From: a virus
Length of the DNA: 38,461 nt
Virus record (IMG/VR): IMGVR_UViG_3300020281_000056
Coordinates: 1 to 38,461 of that record
Strand: one strand, 5' to 3'
Shown here: positions 1 through 7,593 of the stretch, piece by piece
How the letters are laid out: every line of letters starts with the position of its first letter
Numbering within the stretch: the first letter of the stretch is position 1
Translations under genes and position numbers: made by a program
The notes under the pieces: model-generated
What the model was told of the DNA's origin: nothing
Databases searched by the model: none
What the model saw: only the letters and a program-made list of their open reading frames with translations

Positions 1-1062
1 GGCTATGATGAAAACAATACACCTATACTAATAGGTAGATTTATAGATTATTCAAATACAAAAATTATTTCTATAGAAGATTTAGAAAAAATTAAGACAC
101 AAGAATATGAGCCAGAGAGTAGATGGTCTGAGTATCCACCTTGCGTGCAAAGCATGATTAATGAAAAATGGTCAGGTAACCACCGAAATGATTTGCTGTT
201 TAATATTGGTGTGATGGAGATGAAGAAAGCTGATGGAGAACTATCAAAAAAAGAATTACTAGAGATATTGGTAGATAGAAATAAACAAGTGTTTACTAAA
301 CCACTTACAGTGCAAGAAATTAAAAGCACCATACTAAATTCATTATCCAAAAAAAATTATACTTTGAAATGTATGACTCCACTATGTTCTAAAGATAAAT
401 GTAAAAATAGATCATTAGGTATAGGCACTCAACCACCTGATATATTAGAGGACTTCTCTGAAATAACATTTGTGCAGGATACAAAGTCCATGCATTATAC
501 TTTTAAATTTCAAGATAAGTATATTACAGTAACACCTGAAGACATGAAGGATGAGAAGTCTTGGAGAGTAAAACTTTTAAAATATAAAATTTTTTGGAGA
601 ACATTACCAAAACCAAAGACGGGCCCATCACCATTTGAAATGTTATTATATGAGTTAGTACAAAGGGCAGAAGAAGATACTAATTTAAAATTTGAAGATA
701 CTATGGCTGAAGAGAAGTATAGAATATTAAAAGGATTCTTTGAGGACCACATTGAAGAAGATGATTATGAAAAACTTAAAGACGATTATGTTATTTTAGA
801 TTCTAAAACAAATCTCTGTTATTTTAAAAAAGCAACATTAGAAAGTTATTTAAATTCTAGAAAAAGAATTTTCAACACTACCACAGAGGCTATTAGATTT
901 TTAGGCTGCCAAAGGCATGACTATTACGAAGGTGAACAAAATGTATGGTATGTCAAACTACCGACTTTTGCAGAGCACAGAAAAGAAAAACCACCGGTCA
1001 AAGTAGATAACAAACCATCAGAGCTTGATGATGAATTTCATACCGGCAAATTTAAAACCTGA
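1..1062 (+). CDS. DNA primase (PrimPol-type), C-terminal part, 5' truncated
   Basis: The frame is open from the first base to the TGA at 1060-1062 (353 residues), so the gene starts outside the window; a GTG at 145 lies inside a conserved motif and is not the start. The visible part carries PPC (Cys48), an N-rich GNHRND segment, then Cys124-x4-Cys129-x4-Cys134 followed by RSLGIG. A PPC motif, a helical stretch and a Cys cluster is the pattern of the iron-sulfur domain of archaeo-eukaryotic primase large subunits, and a similar block follows the PrimPol domain in many marine phage primases. Role: primer synthesis for phage replication, next to a helicase and polymerase. The catalytic PrimPol domain is not visible here. 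The primase assignment comes from motif memory; the Fe-S reading is inference. Confidence 0.6.
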   Translation, partial: GYDENNTPILIGRFIDYSNTKIISIEDLEKIKTQEYEPESRWSEYPPCVQSMINEKWSGNHRNDLLFNIGVMEMKKADGELSKKELLEILVDRNKQVFTKPLTVQEIKSTILNSLSKKNYTLKCMTPLCSKDKCKNRSLGIGTQPPDILEDFSEITFVQDTKSMHYTFKFQDKYITVTPEDMKDEKSWRVKLLKYKIFWRTLPKPKTGPSPFEMLLYELVQRAEEDTNLKFEDTMAEEKYRILKGFFEDHIEEDDYEKLKDDYVILDSKTNLCYFKKATLESYLNSRKRIFNTTTEAIRFLGCQRHDYYEGEQNVWYVKLPTFAEHRKEKPPVKVDNKPSELDDEFHTGKFKT

Positions 1063-1553
1063 TGACCCAACAGAAACAATTTAATCTTTTGCACACTAAA
1101 AAGATTTTAAAAATGAAATGGATTAGAACACCAAAAGAAATATGGAGCGCACTGTCTAAAGAATTTAATTTCACTGTGGATGCATGTGCCTCAGACAAAA
1201 ATCATTTAGTAGATAAATATTGGACTAAAGAACTAGATGCACGTAAACAAAATTGGAATGGTGAAACTGTTTACTGTCACCCCATGTTTGATTACACGAT
1301 ACCAAGCTTTATTAAAAAGGCTTGTGAGTCTAAGTGCACTGCAGTATTTTTATTACCCGCATCGACTAATTCTGTTTATTTCCATACTTACCTTTGGGAT
1401 AATAAAAAACATAAACCAAAAAATAATATAGAGATAAGATTTATTGAAAAGACAAAAGGTTTATATGGCACTAAATTTTTTAGTGAGGATAATCAAGAAC
1501 CTAAAACTGGATATTTAAGACCTTTGATGATAGTGGTAATTAAGAATGGATAA
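1062..1553 (+). CDS. Phage N6-adenine DNA methyltransferase-like protein, diverged catalytic motif
   Basis: This 163-residue protein has the layout of the phage Dam-like family: an N-terminal WIRTPKEIW block (residues 20-28), FTVDACAS (38-44), a short linker and Trp-Asn-Gly before motif IV, then a FLLPAST strand and a C-terminal PLMIVV strand. It would methylate adenine in DNA. In the usual family the catalytic motif IV reads [DN]PPY; here the aligned position reads HPMF (residues 73-76, bases 1278-1289), so the catalytic Asp/Asn is replaced by His. Similar IHPLFD forms occur in other phages as I recall them, so this may be a diverged subfamily rather than a dead gene. The start overlaps the primase stop by one base (TGATG). 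Confidence 0.7.
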   Translation: MTQQKQFNLLHTKKILKMKWIRTPKEIWSALSKEFNFTVDACASDKNHLVDKYWTKELDARKQNWNGETVYCHPMFDYTIPSFIKKACESKCTAVFLLPASTNSVYFHTYLWDNKKHKPKNNIEIRFIEKTKGLYGTKFFSEDNQEPKTGYLRPLMIVVIKNG

Positions 1554-3171
1554 GACTCAAGAAATAAAAAAATTAAAAGAGCTCTACCACAAAACAATAA
1601 AAATATTTGGACCACCCGGCACAGGCAAAACGTTTACATTGATTGAACGTGTTTTAAAAAAATACTTAAGATTAAATTATAATCCAGAGAATATTGCTTT
1701 TCTGTCTTTCACAAACAAAGCTGTTAACACAGCAGTACAAAGAGCTATGGATGCTTTTCCACAATATGGTGATAAAGACTTTAGTAGATTTAAAACATTG
1801 CATACATACTGTAGAAGATATTTTGAAGAAGAAGTCTTTGATCCTAAAGATTGTATGATTGATTATGCGTTGCAAACAAAGATAGTTAAAAGATCAGACA
1901 AGAGATTATCAGATGATAACTTTACATATAAAGACTGGTCGCTTGGTGTTTATTCTAAGTCTAGAAATTTATTAGTCTCACCAGAAGAGTGTTACAAAAA
2001 TGAAAGTTACAAACGAGACTCCCTTACAGTTTACCTTAGAAAGATTAATACATATGAGAATTACAAAAGAGCAGGCGGACAAAGATCTTTTATAGACTTT
2101 GATGATATGATTGAGAGAGCGATAAAAGAAGTAGAGTTTCCGAAACTATCTGTTTTAATTTTAGACGAAGCTCAAGATTGCACACCGTTGCAATGGTCTG
2201 TCATTTACAAGATGGCAACTAAGGTAGATAGAATATATTTAGCTGGAGATGATGATCAGGGAATATATAAATGGAATGGTGCAGACCCTAAATACTTTAC
2301 TAAATTTTTCCCAGGCAGAAAAGTTAAGTTAAGGAAGACAAGAAGATTTGGAGAAGCCATACATAAATTTTCTCAGATTATTAGAAGGGGCATACTTGAT
2401 AGTGAAGAGAAAGAATATTTACCAAGTGCAACACAAGGATATGTAAAGTCTTATTTAAATTTTAGAGAGATACCTTTTGATAAGAGTGAAGACACATGGT
2501 TTATTTTAGGTCGGGTACATAACACTGTTAATGAATTAAGAATGTTAGCTAAGGATGCTGGTTTATATTTCAAAGATAATCATGACAATAAATGTTTTGA
2601 CGAAAAACAATGGGAGGCAATCAAAGCTTGGACTAAGTTAAGCAACAATAAATCTATTAATAAAAAGGCATCACAAAATTTGTATAGGTTTATTAGAGAA
2701 GTAAGTGATTCGGATTACAGGACAGATAAGTTTTGGTCTAAGGAGCCAGACTACAGAGACTACACATTTGATTATTTAAAAGAATGGTGTGGCTTAGATT
2801 TACCTAATAGCTCACAAAAGAAACACTGGTTTTGGATATTGAAAAGAAATTTTAAGCCAGGTCAGACAAGAAATTTTATTAGACTACTTAGAAGGTATGG
2901 ACAAAAACAATTAGATCAAGAGCCTAAGATTATTATAGATACAATACACTCTGTAAAAGGAGATGAAGCTGATAATGTAATATTATATTCGAAAGCTAAT
3001 TACCCAGCAAATTTTAGAACAAAAAATAGAGAAGAAAAAATTAATGAAAAGAAAGTTTGGTACACAGGTGTGACCAGAGCAAGAAAGGCTTTACATTTAT
3101 TGAGAAGTGATTATAAATATAACTATCCGTTAGGTGCTGATTACTTAGTGTATATACAGGAAAAAAAATGA
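1546..3171 (+). CDS. UvrD/Rep-type superfamily 1 DNA helicase
   Basis: ATP-driven DNA unwinding, presumably at the phage replication fork. Visible motifs: Walker A GPPGTGKT (residues 22-29), LSFTNKAV (motif Ia region), Walker B LILDEAQD, a motif III-type DDDQGIYKWNGAD, TIHSVKGDEADNV (motif V region) and VTRARKALHLL (motif VI). The 541 residues fit a compact SF1A helicase without the long insertions of UvrD. The start overlaps the methyltransferase by 8 bases and the stop overlaps the DUF3310 gene by 4, so the primase-to-DUF3310 genes form one translationally coupled operon. The family is clear; the exact subfamily is not. Confidence 0.9.
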   Translation: MDKTQEIKKLKELYHKTIKIFGPPGTGKTFTLIERVLKKYLRLNYNPENIAFLSFTNKAVNTAVQRAMDAFPQYGDKDFSRFKTLHTYCRRYFEEEVFDPKDCMIDYALQTKIVKRSDKRLSDDNFTYKDWSLGVYSKSRNLLVSPEECYKNESYKRDSLTVYLRKINTYENYKRAGGQRSFIDFDDMIERAIKEVEFPKLSVLILDEAQDCTPLQWSVIYKMATKVDRIYLAGDDDQGIYKWNGADPKYFTKFFPGRKVKLRKTRRFGEAIHKFSQIIRRGILDSEEKEYLPSATQGYVKSYLNFREIPFDKSEDTWFILGRVHNTVNELRMLAKDAGLYFKDNHDNKCFDEKQWEAIKAWTKLSNNKSINKKASQNLYRFIREVSDSDYRTDKFWSKEPDYRDYTFDYLKEWCGLDLPNSSQKKHWFWILKRNFKPGQTRNFIRLLRRYGQKQLDQEPKIIIDTIHSVKGDEADNVILYSKANYPANFRTKNREEKINEKKVWYTGVTRARKALHLLRSDYKYNYPLGADYLVYIQEKK

Positions 3172-3401
3172 CAGACCCAGATTTATTCAAAGACGCATTC
3201 CCACAAAACAAAGGGCCTAAACATTATAAAGGATATAAAATTCAACCCTACGAATTTATTGCAAAAAATAATCTCTCGTTCTTCCAAGGGGTAGTTATTA
3301 AATACGTTGTTAGATATTTAATGAAGGACAAAGAAAAGGATTTAGATAAAATTATTCATTACTGTCAACTAGAAAAGAAAAGATTAAAAGATGGCGATTA
3401 A
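3168..3401 (+). CDS. DUF3310-family protein
   Basis: A 77-residue protein with the family pattern: HYKGYKIQPYEFI near residue 19, then FFQGVVIKYVVRYLMKD and DLDKIIHYCQLEKKRL at the C-terminus (two helices, the KYxxR motif and the Lys/Asp-rich end). DUF3310 proteins are frequent in phage replication and nucleotide-metabolism modules and have been annotated as nucleotide-kinase-like, but no activity is established to my knowledge. It overlaps the helicase by 4 bases (ATGA) and the next small gene by 11, consistent with coupled translation. Confidence 0.8.
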   Translation: MTDPDLFKDAFPQNKGPKHYKGYKIQPYEFIAKNNLSFFQGVVIKYVVRYLMKDKEKDLDKIIHYCQLEKKRLKDGD

Positions 3402-3570
3402 ACATAGAATAAAAATAAGGGGTAAGATACCAAATGATTTAGAGGCAGCTAAAGAAAAAGCTGATCAAGATTATCAAGGCGGTGGGGCTTATCGAGCATT
3501 TTTAAAATTATTTTTCAAAGCAAAAAAGGAGAAGGATGATAACAATCCCGGATCTAGTAACGAAGATTAG
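3391..3570 (+). CDS. Small basic hypothetical protein
   Basis: A 59-residue frame from ATG 3391 to TAG 3568-3570, starting inside the last 11 bases of the DUF3310 gene. The N-terminal third is rich in Lys/Arg (MAIKHRIKIRGK), the middle is Ala/Gly rich, and the C-terminus is acidic and Asn/Ser rich. I recognise no domain. The purine-rich AAAAG just before the ATG is a weak ribosome site; tight packing between coupled genes supports it being real. Confidence 0.5.
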   Translation: MAIKHRIKIRGKIPNDLEAAKEKADQDYQGGGAYRAFLKLFFKAKKEKDDNNPGSSNED

Positions 3571-3703
3571 AATAATTCTAAAGAGGACATTGGATAAACC
3601 TTACTCATGGATAGAAAGATTAGGTTCAAAACTTAATGTTTGGGCATGGAACAAAAGGTGGAGTAACAGAGATCAAGGCACTGGTTACACTGAAGTTGAA
3701 TGA
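3536..3703 (+). CDS. Small Trp-rich hypothetical protein
   Basis: A 55-residue frame from ATG 3536 to TGA 3701-3703, with a good ribosome site (AAGGAGAAGG) just upstream. It overlaps the preceding small gene by 35 bases and the cytosine methyltransferase by 4 (ATGA). The second half (SWIERLGSKLNVWAWNKRWS, then GTGYTEVE) is Trp-rich and resembles small conserved proteins I associate with pelagiphages. No function can be assigned. The strong ribosome site and the overlap with the methyltransferase start make it a likely real gene. Confidence 0.6.
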   Translation: MITIPDLVTKIRIILKRTLDKPYSWIERLGSKLNVWAWNKRWSNRDQGTGYTEVE

Positions 3704-4644
3704 AAACTTTAGACTTATTTAGTGGCATTGGTGGATTTTCTTTAGGGTTAGAGAGAGCAGGTTTTGAAACGGTTGCTTTTTGTGAGATAGATAAATATTG
3801 TCAGAAAGTGATTAAAAAATTTTGGGATAAAAAAATTTATAACGATGTCAAAGAAATCACAAAACAAAAACTTAAATCAGATGGAATTGAGTTTCCCGAA
3901 ATTATCACAGGTGGCTTCCCCTGCCAGCCGTTCAGTATTGCAGGAGCAAGAAAAGGGACAGACGACAACAGACATCTCTGGCCAGAAATGTTTCGCATCA
4001 TCAAAGAGTTTAAGCCGAGGTGGGTTATTGGAGAAAATGTGCGAGGTATTATTAATATCCAAGACGGCATGGTATTCGAAAATGTGTGCACTGACTTGGA
4101 AGGAGAAGGTTACGAAGTCAGGGCGTTCAATATTCCAGCTGCAGCTGTTGGTGCCCCGCACAAAAGAGAGAGAATCTGGATTGTGGCGAACGCCAGACGC
4201 AGCATCAGGGGGGAGCAATCTTCCAGGAATAAAGAAAGCGCTAGATCAGGGACATATGAAAAGACCGAGTGGTCATGCAATACATCTAAGATTAGAGGAT
4301 CAAGTGAGAGAACCAAGACTATGGCCAACGCCAACATCAACGGAACGGAGCGGAATCAATCCGAAGACAGGGAGAGGAGCCGGACTCAGCAAAGCAGTCA
4401 AGATGTGGCCAACGCCAGTACAGGACGACGTACATTACAGGAAAAACAAATATCAACAAGGGGGGACAGCTCTAAGCACCAAAGCTGGTGGGAAGCTGAA
4501 CCCAACGTGGGTAGAGTGGCTGATGGGTTACCCGGCAGAATATACAGACTTAGAGCATTGGGAAACTCTATTGTCCCACAAATCGCAGAAGAAATCGGTA
4601 AAGCTATAATGATAGCAGAGCAGGAGATACATGGATCCAAATAG
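3700..4644 (+). CDS. DNA cytosine-5 methyltransferase
   Basis: Transfers a methyl group from AdoMet to C5 of cytosine, probably protecting phage DNA from host restriction. Motifs in order: motif I LDLFSGIGGFSLGLERAGF (residues 4-22), the catalytic loop GGFPCQPFS with Cys75, ENV at 112-114 (motif VI), HKRERIW at 154-160 (motif VIII), and the C-terminal ALGNSIVPQ (motif X) ending near residue 302. The 314 residues are normal for a small phage enzyme. The target-recognition region (about 165-265) is unusually hydrophilic and Ser/Arg/Glu rich, and the DNA there carries a second long frame (separate entry). Start ATG 3700 overlaps the upstream stop. Confidence 0.95.
   Translation: MKTLDLFSGIGGFSLGLERAGFETVAFCEIDKYCQKVIKKFWDKKIYNDVKEITKQKLKSDGIEFPEIITGGFPCQPFSIAGARKGTDDNRHLWPEMFRIIKEFKPRWVIGENVRGIINIQDGMVFENVCTDLEGEGYEVRAFNIPAAAVGAPHKRERIWIVANARRSIRGEQSSRNKESARSGTYEKTEWSCNTSKIRGSSERTKTMANANINGTERNQSEDRERSRTQQSSQDVANASTGRRTLQEKQISTRGDSSKHQSWWEAEPNVGRVADGLPGRIYRLRALGNSIVPQIAEEIGKAIMIAEQEIHGSK
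3845..4609 (+). CDS. Second reading frame inside the cytosine methyltransferase gene
   Basis: A 254-codon open frame on the same strand as the methyltransferase, shifted by one base. It does not read like random shadow: it has three LW(R/P)TP or MWPTP motifs, FQLQLLVPRTKERESGLW, and near the end GGKLNPTWVEWLMGYPAEYTDLE. The same bases encode VGRVADGLPGR and VANA-type motifs in the methyltransferase frame. I recall the WPTP and NP-WVEWLMGFP-GWT motifs from proteins annotated in other phages and Bacteroides, so both frames appear conserved. No clear ribosome site precedes 3845; expression could be by internal start or frameshift. Translation is not shown; the alternative is that the motifs are forced by the main frame. 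Confidence 0.4.
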   Translation: MSKKSQNKNLNQMELSFPKLSQVASPASRSVLQEQEKGQTTTDISGQKCFASSKSLSRGGLLEKMCEVLLISKTAWYSKMCALTWKEKVTKSGRSIFQLQLLVPRTKERESGLWRTPDAASGGSNLPGIKKALDQGHMKRPSGHAIHLRLEDQVREPRLWPTPTSTERSGINPKTGRGAGLSKAVKMWPTPVQDDVHYRKNKYQQGGTALSTKAGGKLNPTWVEWLMGYPAEYTDLEHWETLLSHKSQKKSVKL

Positions 4645-4717
4645 ATTTGAATTGTATTTATACTTAGGATTTTTTGTTACTGTGTTTATGTTGCTTTATG
4701 CATATTTATTTATATGA
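4631..4717 (+). CDS. 28-residue single-span membrane microprotein
   Basis: ATG 4631 to TGA 4715-4717, with AGGAG 5 to 9 bases upstream, a good ribosome site. After a short polar start (MDPNRFE) the rest is one hydrophobic segment (LYLYLGFFVTVFMLLYAYLF), so it would be a single transmembrane helix. It overlaps the methyltransferase end by 14 bases and the next gene by 4 (ATGA). Both the ribosome site and coupling support it; no function is known. Confidence 0.5.
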   Translation: MDPNRFELYLYLGFFVTVFMLLYAYLFI

Positions 4718-5169
4718 AAATAAAACCTACTACACTTAGGTTTGCAAATGAATATGTTAAACAGAATCATAGGCACAGTAAAATTGTACAAGGTTGTAAA
4801 TTTTGTATAGCTGCAATTGATGCAAAAGAAACTATTTTAGGAGTGGCAATAGTAGGTAGACCCGTATCTAGAAGATTAGATGATGGATATACTGCAGAGA
4901 TAGTTAGAACTTGCACAACAGGCACTAAGAATGTAAACAGTTTACTATATGGAGCTTGCGCTAGAATTTGGAAAGAAATGGGTGGGACTAAAATTTTGAC
5001 TTACACATTAGAGACAGAGACAGGGATAAGCTTAAGAGCAGCTGGTTACATACACTCAGGCACAACGCAATCTTTCTCGGAAGGTAAAGGTTGGACCACT
5101 CGCAAAGGTAGAGAGTGGCAACCTAAAGTACACTCTTTACAAAAGTTTAGATGGGAGAGATCTTTATGA
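4714..5169 (+). CDS. XF1762-family, GNAT acetyltransferase-like protein
   Basis: A 151-residue protein with the features I associate with the XF1762 family: an N-terminal NEYVKQNHRHSKIVQGCKF block, ILGVAIVGRPVSRRLDDGYTAEIVRTC, LLYGACARIWKEMGGTKILTYTL, and SLRAAGYIH. The order (His pair, GVAIVGRPVSR strand, LLYGAC helix) fits an acetyltransferase-like fold. In phages it sits in replication and DNA-modification modules, and relatives have been discussed as modifying enzymes; the substrate is unknown. It is coupled to both neighbours by ATGA overlaps, between two DNA methyltransferases and the polymerase, so a nucleic-acid-related role is a reasonable inference. Confidence 0.75.
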   Translation: MKIKPTTLRFANEYVKQNHRHSKIVQGCKFCIAAIDAKETILGVAIVGRPVSRRLDDGYTAEIVRTCTTGTKNVNSLLYGACARIWKEMGGTKILTYTLETETGISLRAAGYIHSGTTQSFSEGKGWTTRKGREWQPKVHSLQKFRWERSL

Positions 5170-7034
5170 GTTTACAGTTAGCGATGAATTTTAAAAAACA
5201 TATTTGGTCTTCACCATCAGAGTTCAAAGATTTATCTGGAGCAACCGAGATTGCAATTGATTTAGAAACTAAAGACGACGGCATAAATGAAAGTCTTGGT
5301 GCTGGTTGGGCATTGAATAAAGGAGAGATAATCGGCATAGCTGTAGCAGTAGCAGGCTGGCAAGGATATTATCCGTTTGGTCATTTCGGTGGTGGTAATA
5401 TGATACCTGAGCAAGTTAAGAAATATATGAAAGATATATGTGCTTTACCTTGTACGAAAATTTTTCATAATGCACAGTACGATGTTGGTTGGCTAGAGGC
5501 TAGTGGAATCACGGTGCACGGACCTATTGTAGATACCATGATAGCTGCAGCTTTGATTGATGAAAACAGATATCAATATAGTTTAAATAGTTTATCCAAA
5601 GATTATTTAGGTGAATTAAAAGCAGAGACAGATCTTAAGTTAGCAGCTGAAGAACACGGCATCGATGCTAAAAGAGAAATGTGGAAATTACCAGCAGAGC
5701 ATGTTGGATTTTACGCTGAACAAGACGCACGGCTCACGCTTATGTTATGGCAAAGATTTAAACAAGAAATTCAACAACAAAGTCTTACTACTATTTGGGA
5801 GTTAGAGTCTGAGCTCTTACCTATTTTAATTAAAATGAGGCAAAGAGGAGTGAGAGTGCAAGTGGAATCAGCTGAAAAATTAAAACAAGAAATGATACGC
5901 CAAGAGAAAGAAGTAATGTTGGCAATAAAAAAAGAATCAGGATTAGACATTGACATTTGGGCAGCACGCCAGATCTCCACCGCCTTTGATAAATTAAAGA
6001 TAGAATACCCACGTACTCAGAAAACTGGCGAACCTTCATTTACACACAATTGGTTGGTTAATAGTAAACATAAAATCTCAAAACTTATATTACAAGCTAG
6101 AGAATTAAACAAGTTCCATGGCACATTTTTATCTTCAATTATGAGATATCAAATTAAGGGTAGAATACATGGAGAGATAAATCAATTACGCTCAGATCAA
6201 GGAGGCACAGTATCTGGTAGGTTATCTATGGGTAACCCCAACTTACAGCAAATCCCTGCACGTAATAAAGATTTTGGTCCTAAGATTAGATCTTTGTTTA
6301 TACCTGAAGAGGGACATCAATGGGGTAGTTTCGATTACTCTCAACAAGAACCTAGAATGACGGTGCATTATGCAGCCTCTATTGGAGAGGGATATGAAGG
6401 GTCTCAAGAATTAGTTGATGCATATAAAAATGCATCTGCTGATTTTCATCAGACAGTAGCTGATCTTGTTGGAATAGAGAGAACACAGGCAAAGACAATT
6501 GGTTTAGGTTTAATGTATGGCATGGGTAAGAATAAACTTGCAAACAGCTTAGGCTTAACAAAAGATGAAGCGGAGATATTAATAAGTAAGTATAATAGAA
6601 AAGTCCCATTTGTAAAATTGCTTTCAGAAAAATGTATGTTAACTGCTCAAGACAAAGGTGTAATACGAACTAAGAGAGGACGCAAGTGTAGATTTGATCA
6701 ATGGGAAACTAAAGACTTTGGTTTACACATGCCAGAAACTTTTGACAACGCTGTAGCCAAATACGGTAGAGATAATATTAAAAGAGCAAAAACATACAAA
6801 GCACTAAACAGATTAATTCAAGGATCTTCTGCTGATCAAACTAAACAGGCAATGGTTAACTGTTATAATGCTGGTCACTTGCCGATATTACAAATACATG
6901 ATGAACTTTGTTTTAATGTAAAGGATAAAAAAGATGTTTCGACAATAAAAAAAACTATGGAGGAGTGTATTGAATTTAAAGTTCCCTTCGTCGTTGACCA
7001 TGGCACAGGAAAATCATGGGGCGACGCAAAATGA
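5166..7034 (+). CDS. DNA polymerase I (family A) with 3'-5' exonuclease domain
   Basis: Replicative phage polymerase. The N-terminal 180 or so residues are the proofreading exonuclease (EIAIDLETKDD, FHNAQYDVGWL, FYAEQDARLT). The polymerase part has motif A WGSFDYSQQEPRM, motif B RTQAKTIGLGLMYG and motif C ILQIHDELCF. In motif B the position matching E. coli Phe762 is Leu (codon 6504-6506, residue 447). No 5'-3' nuclease domain is present, as usual for phage PolA. I chose ATG 5166 over 5151 because GGGAGAGA lies at a good distance before it and the ATGA overlap matches the rest of the operon; this gives 622 residues. Confidence 0.95.
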   Translation: MSLQLAMNFKKHIWSSPSEFKDLSGATEIAIDLETKDDGINESLGAGWALNKGEIIGIAVAVAGWQGYYPFGHFGGGNMIPEQVKKYMKDICALPCTKIFHNAQYDVGWLEASGITVHGPIVDTMIAAALIDENRYQYSLNSLSKDYLGELKAETDLKLAAEEHGIDAKREMWKLPAEHVGFYAEQDARLTLMLWQRFKQEIQQQSLTTIWELESELLPILIKMRQRGVRVQVESAEKLKQEMIRQEKEVMLAIKKESGLDIDIWAARQISTAFDKLKIEYPRTQKTGEPSFTHNWLVNSKHKISKLILQARELNKFHGTFLSSIMRYQIKGRIHGEINQLRSDQGGTVSGRLSMGNPNLQQIPARNKDFGPKIRSLFIPEEGHQWGSFDYSQQEPRMTVHYAASIGEGYEGSQELVDAYKNASADFHQTVADLVGIERTQAKTIGLGLMYGMGKNKLANSLGLTKDEAEILISKYNRKVPFVKLLSEKCMLTAQDKGVIRTKRGRKCRFDQWETKDFGLHMPETFDNAVAKYGRDNIKRAKTYKALNRLIQGSSADQTKQAMVNCYNAGHLPILQIHDELCFNVKDKKDVSTIKKTMEECIEFKVPFVVDHGTGKSWGDAK

Positions 7035-7407
7035 TTTAATAGCTTACGCAGCTGGTCTATTTGATGGTGAAGGATGTGTTGTGTACAAACAATACAGAAT
7101 TAAAAAAGGTTGTATGAAGTGGCACATTAATTTAGAGATAGCTATGACTGAGATAGAACCTTTGCATTGGTTTTACAATATAGTTAAAGTTGGGACGATA
7201 AATTATAAAAAAAATCAAGGACTAGGAAAAAAACCACAATGGAGATGGAGATGCTCCCATAGGAAAGCTTTTCATGTTGCTAACTTATTATTAAAATATT
7301 CAGTCGTTAAAAGAAAAAAATTAATGAGTATTGTTAATCACTATAATTTTAAAAAGCCGATAGGTATCCTGAGAGAAAAGTTTAGTTTTGATACTATTAA
7401 AAGCTAG
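7000..7407 (+). CDS. LAGLIDADG-type homing endonuclease-like protein
   Basis: It carries a LAGLIDADG-type motif, YAAGLFDGEGCV (residues 16-27 from ATG 7000), followed by a basic body with WHINLEIAMTE and later WRWRCSHRKAFHVANLLLKY. One motif and about 135 residues fit a single-motif homing endonuclease that acts as a dimer. The frame runs into the polymerase gene: from ATG 7000 the overlap is 35 bases, and an ATG at 6970 would extend it to 65. It is free-standing rather than within an intron. Its TAG (7405-7407) abuts the stop of the reverse-strand gene without a spare base. Activity is inferred from the motif only. Confidence 0.7.
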   Translation: MAQENHGATQNDLIAYAAGLFDGEGCVVYKQYRIKKGCMKWHINLEIAMTEIEPLHWFYNIVKVGTINYKKNQGLGKKPQWRWRCSHRKAFHVANLLLKYSVVKRKKLMSIVNHYNFKKPIGILREKFSFDTIKS

Positions 7408-7593
7408 TTAACCTGTAGCTCTTAAGTTTTCTTGTACGTCCTCATACTTAATGGCATTTCTTGTAGACTTAATATCTCTCTCAGTCTGAACCATATTAAC
7501 ATTTACTGAACCCTGATTTTTTAAATAGTCATTAGACCACTTAGCGTTGAGATTGTTCAGCTTGTTCAACAGACGTATTTTCTCTGGACTCAT
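7408..7593 (-). CDS. Small hypothetical protein, reverse cassette gene 4
   Basis: A 61-residue, mostly helical, charged protein (LLNKLNNLNAKWSNDYL, then NMVQTERDIKSTRNAIKYEDVQ) with no membrane segment and no domain I recognise. Its start is well supported: AGGAG lies four bases before the ATG on the reverse strand. It overlaps the upstream cassette gene by 53 bases, so the two are probably translated from one mRNA. It is the last gene of the reverse-strand cassette and ends exactly where the LAGLIDADG gene ends on the other strand. Confidence 0.55.
   Translation of the reverse strand: MSPEKIRLLNKLNNLNAKWSNDYLKNQGSVNVNMVQTERDIKSTRNAIKYEDVQENLRATG

Noticed and set aside
3877-4340. Reverse-strand frames opposite the cytosine methyltransferase
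   Set aside because: No ribosome site or recognisable motif; they appear as shadows of the less AT-rich methyltransferase DNA.
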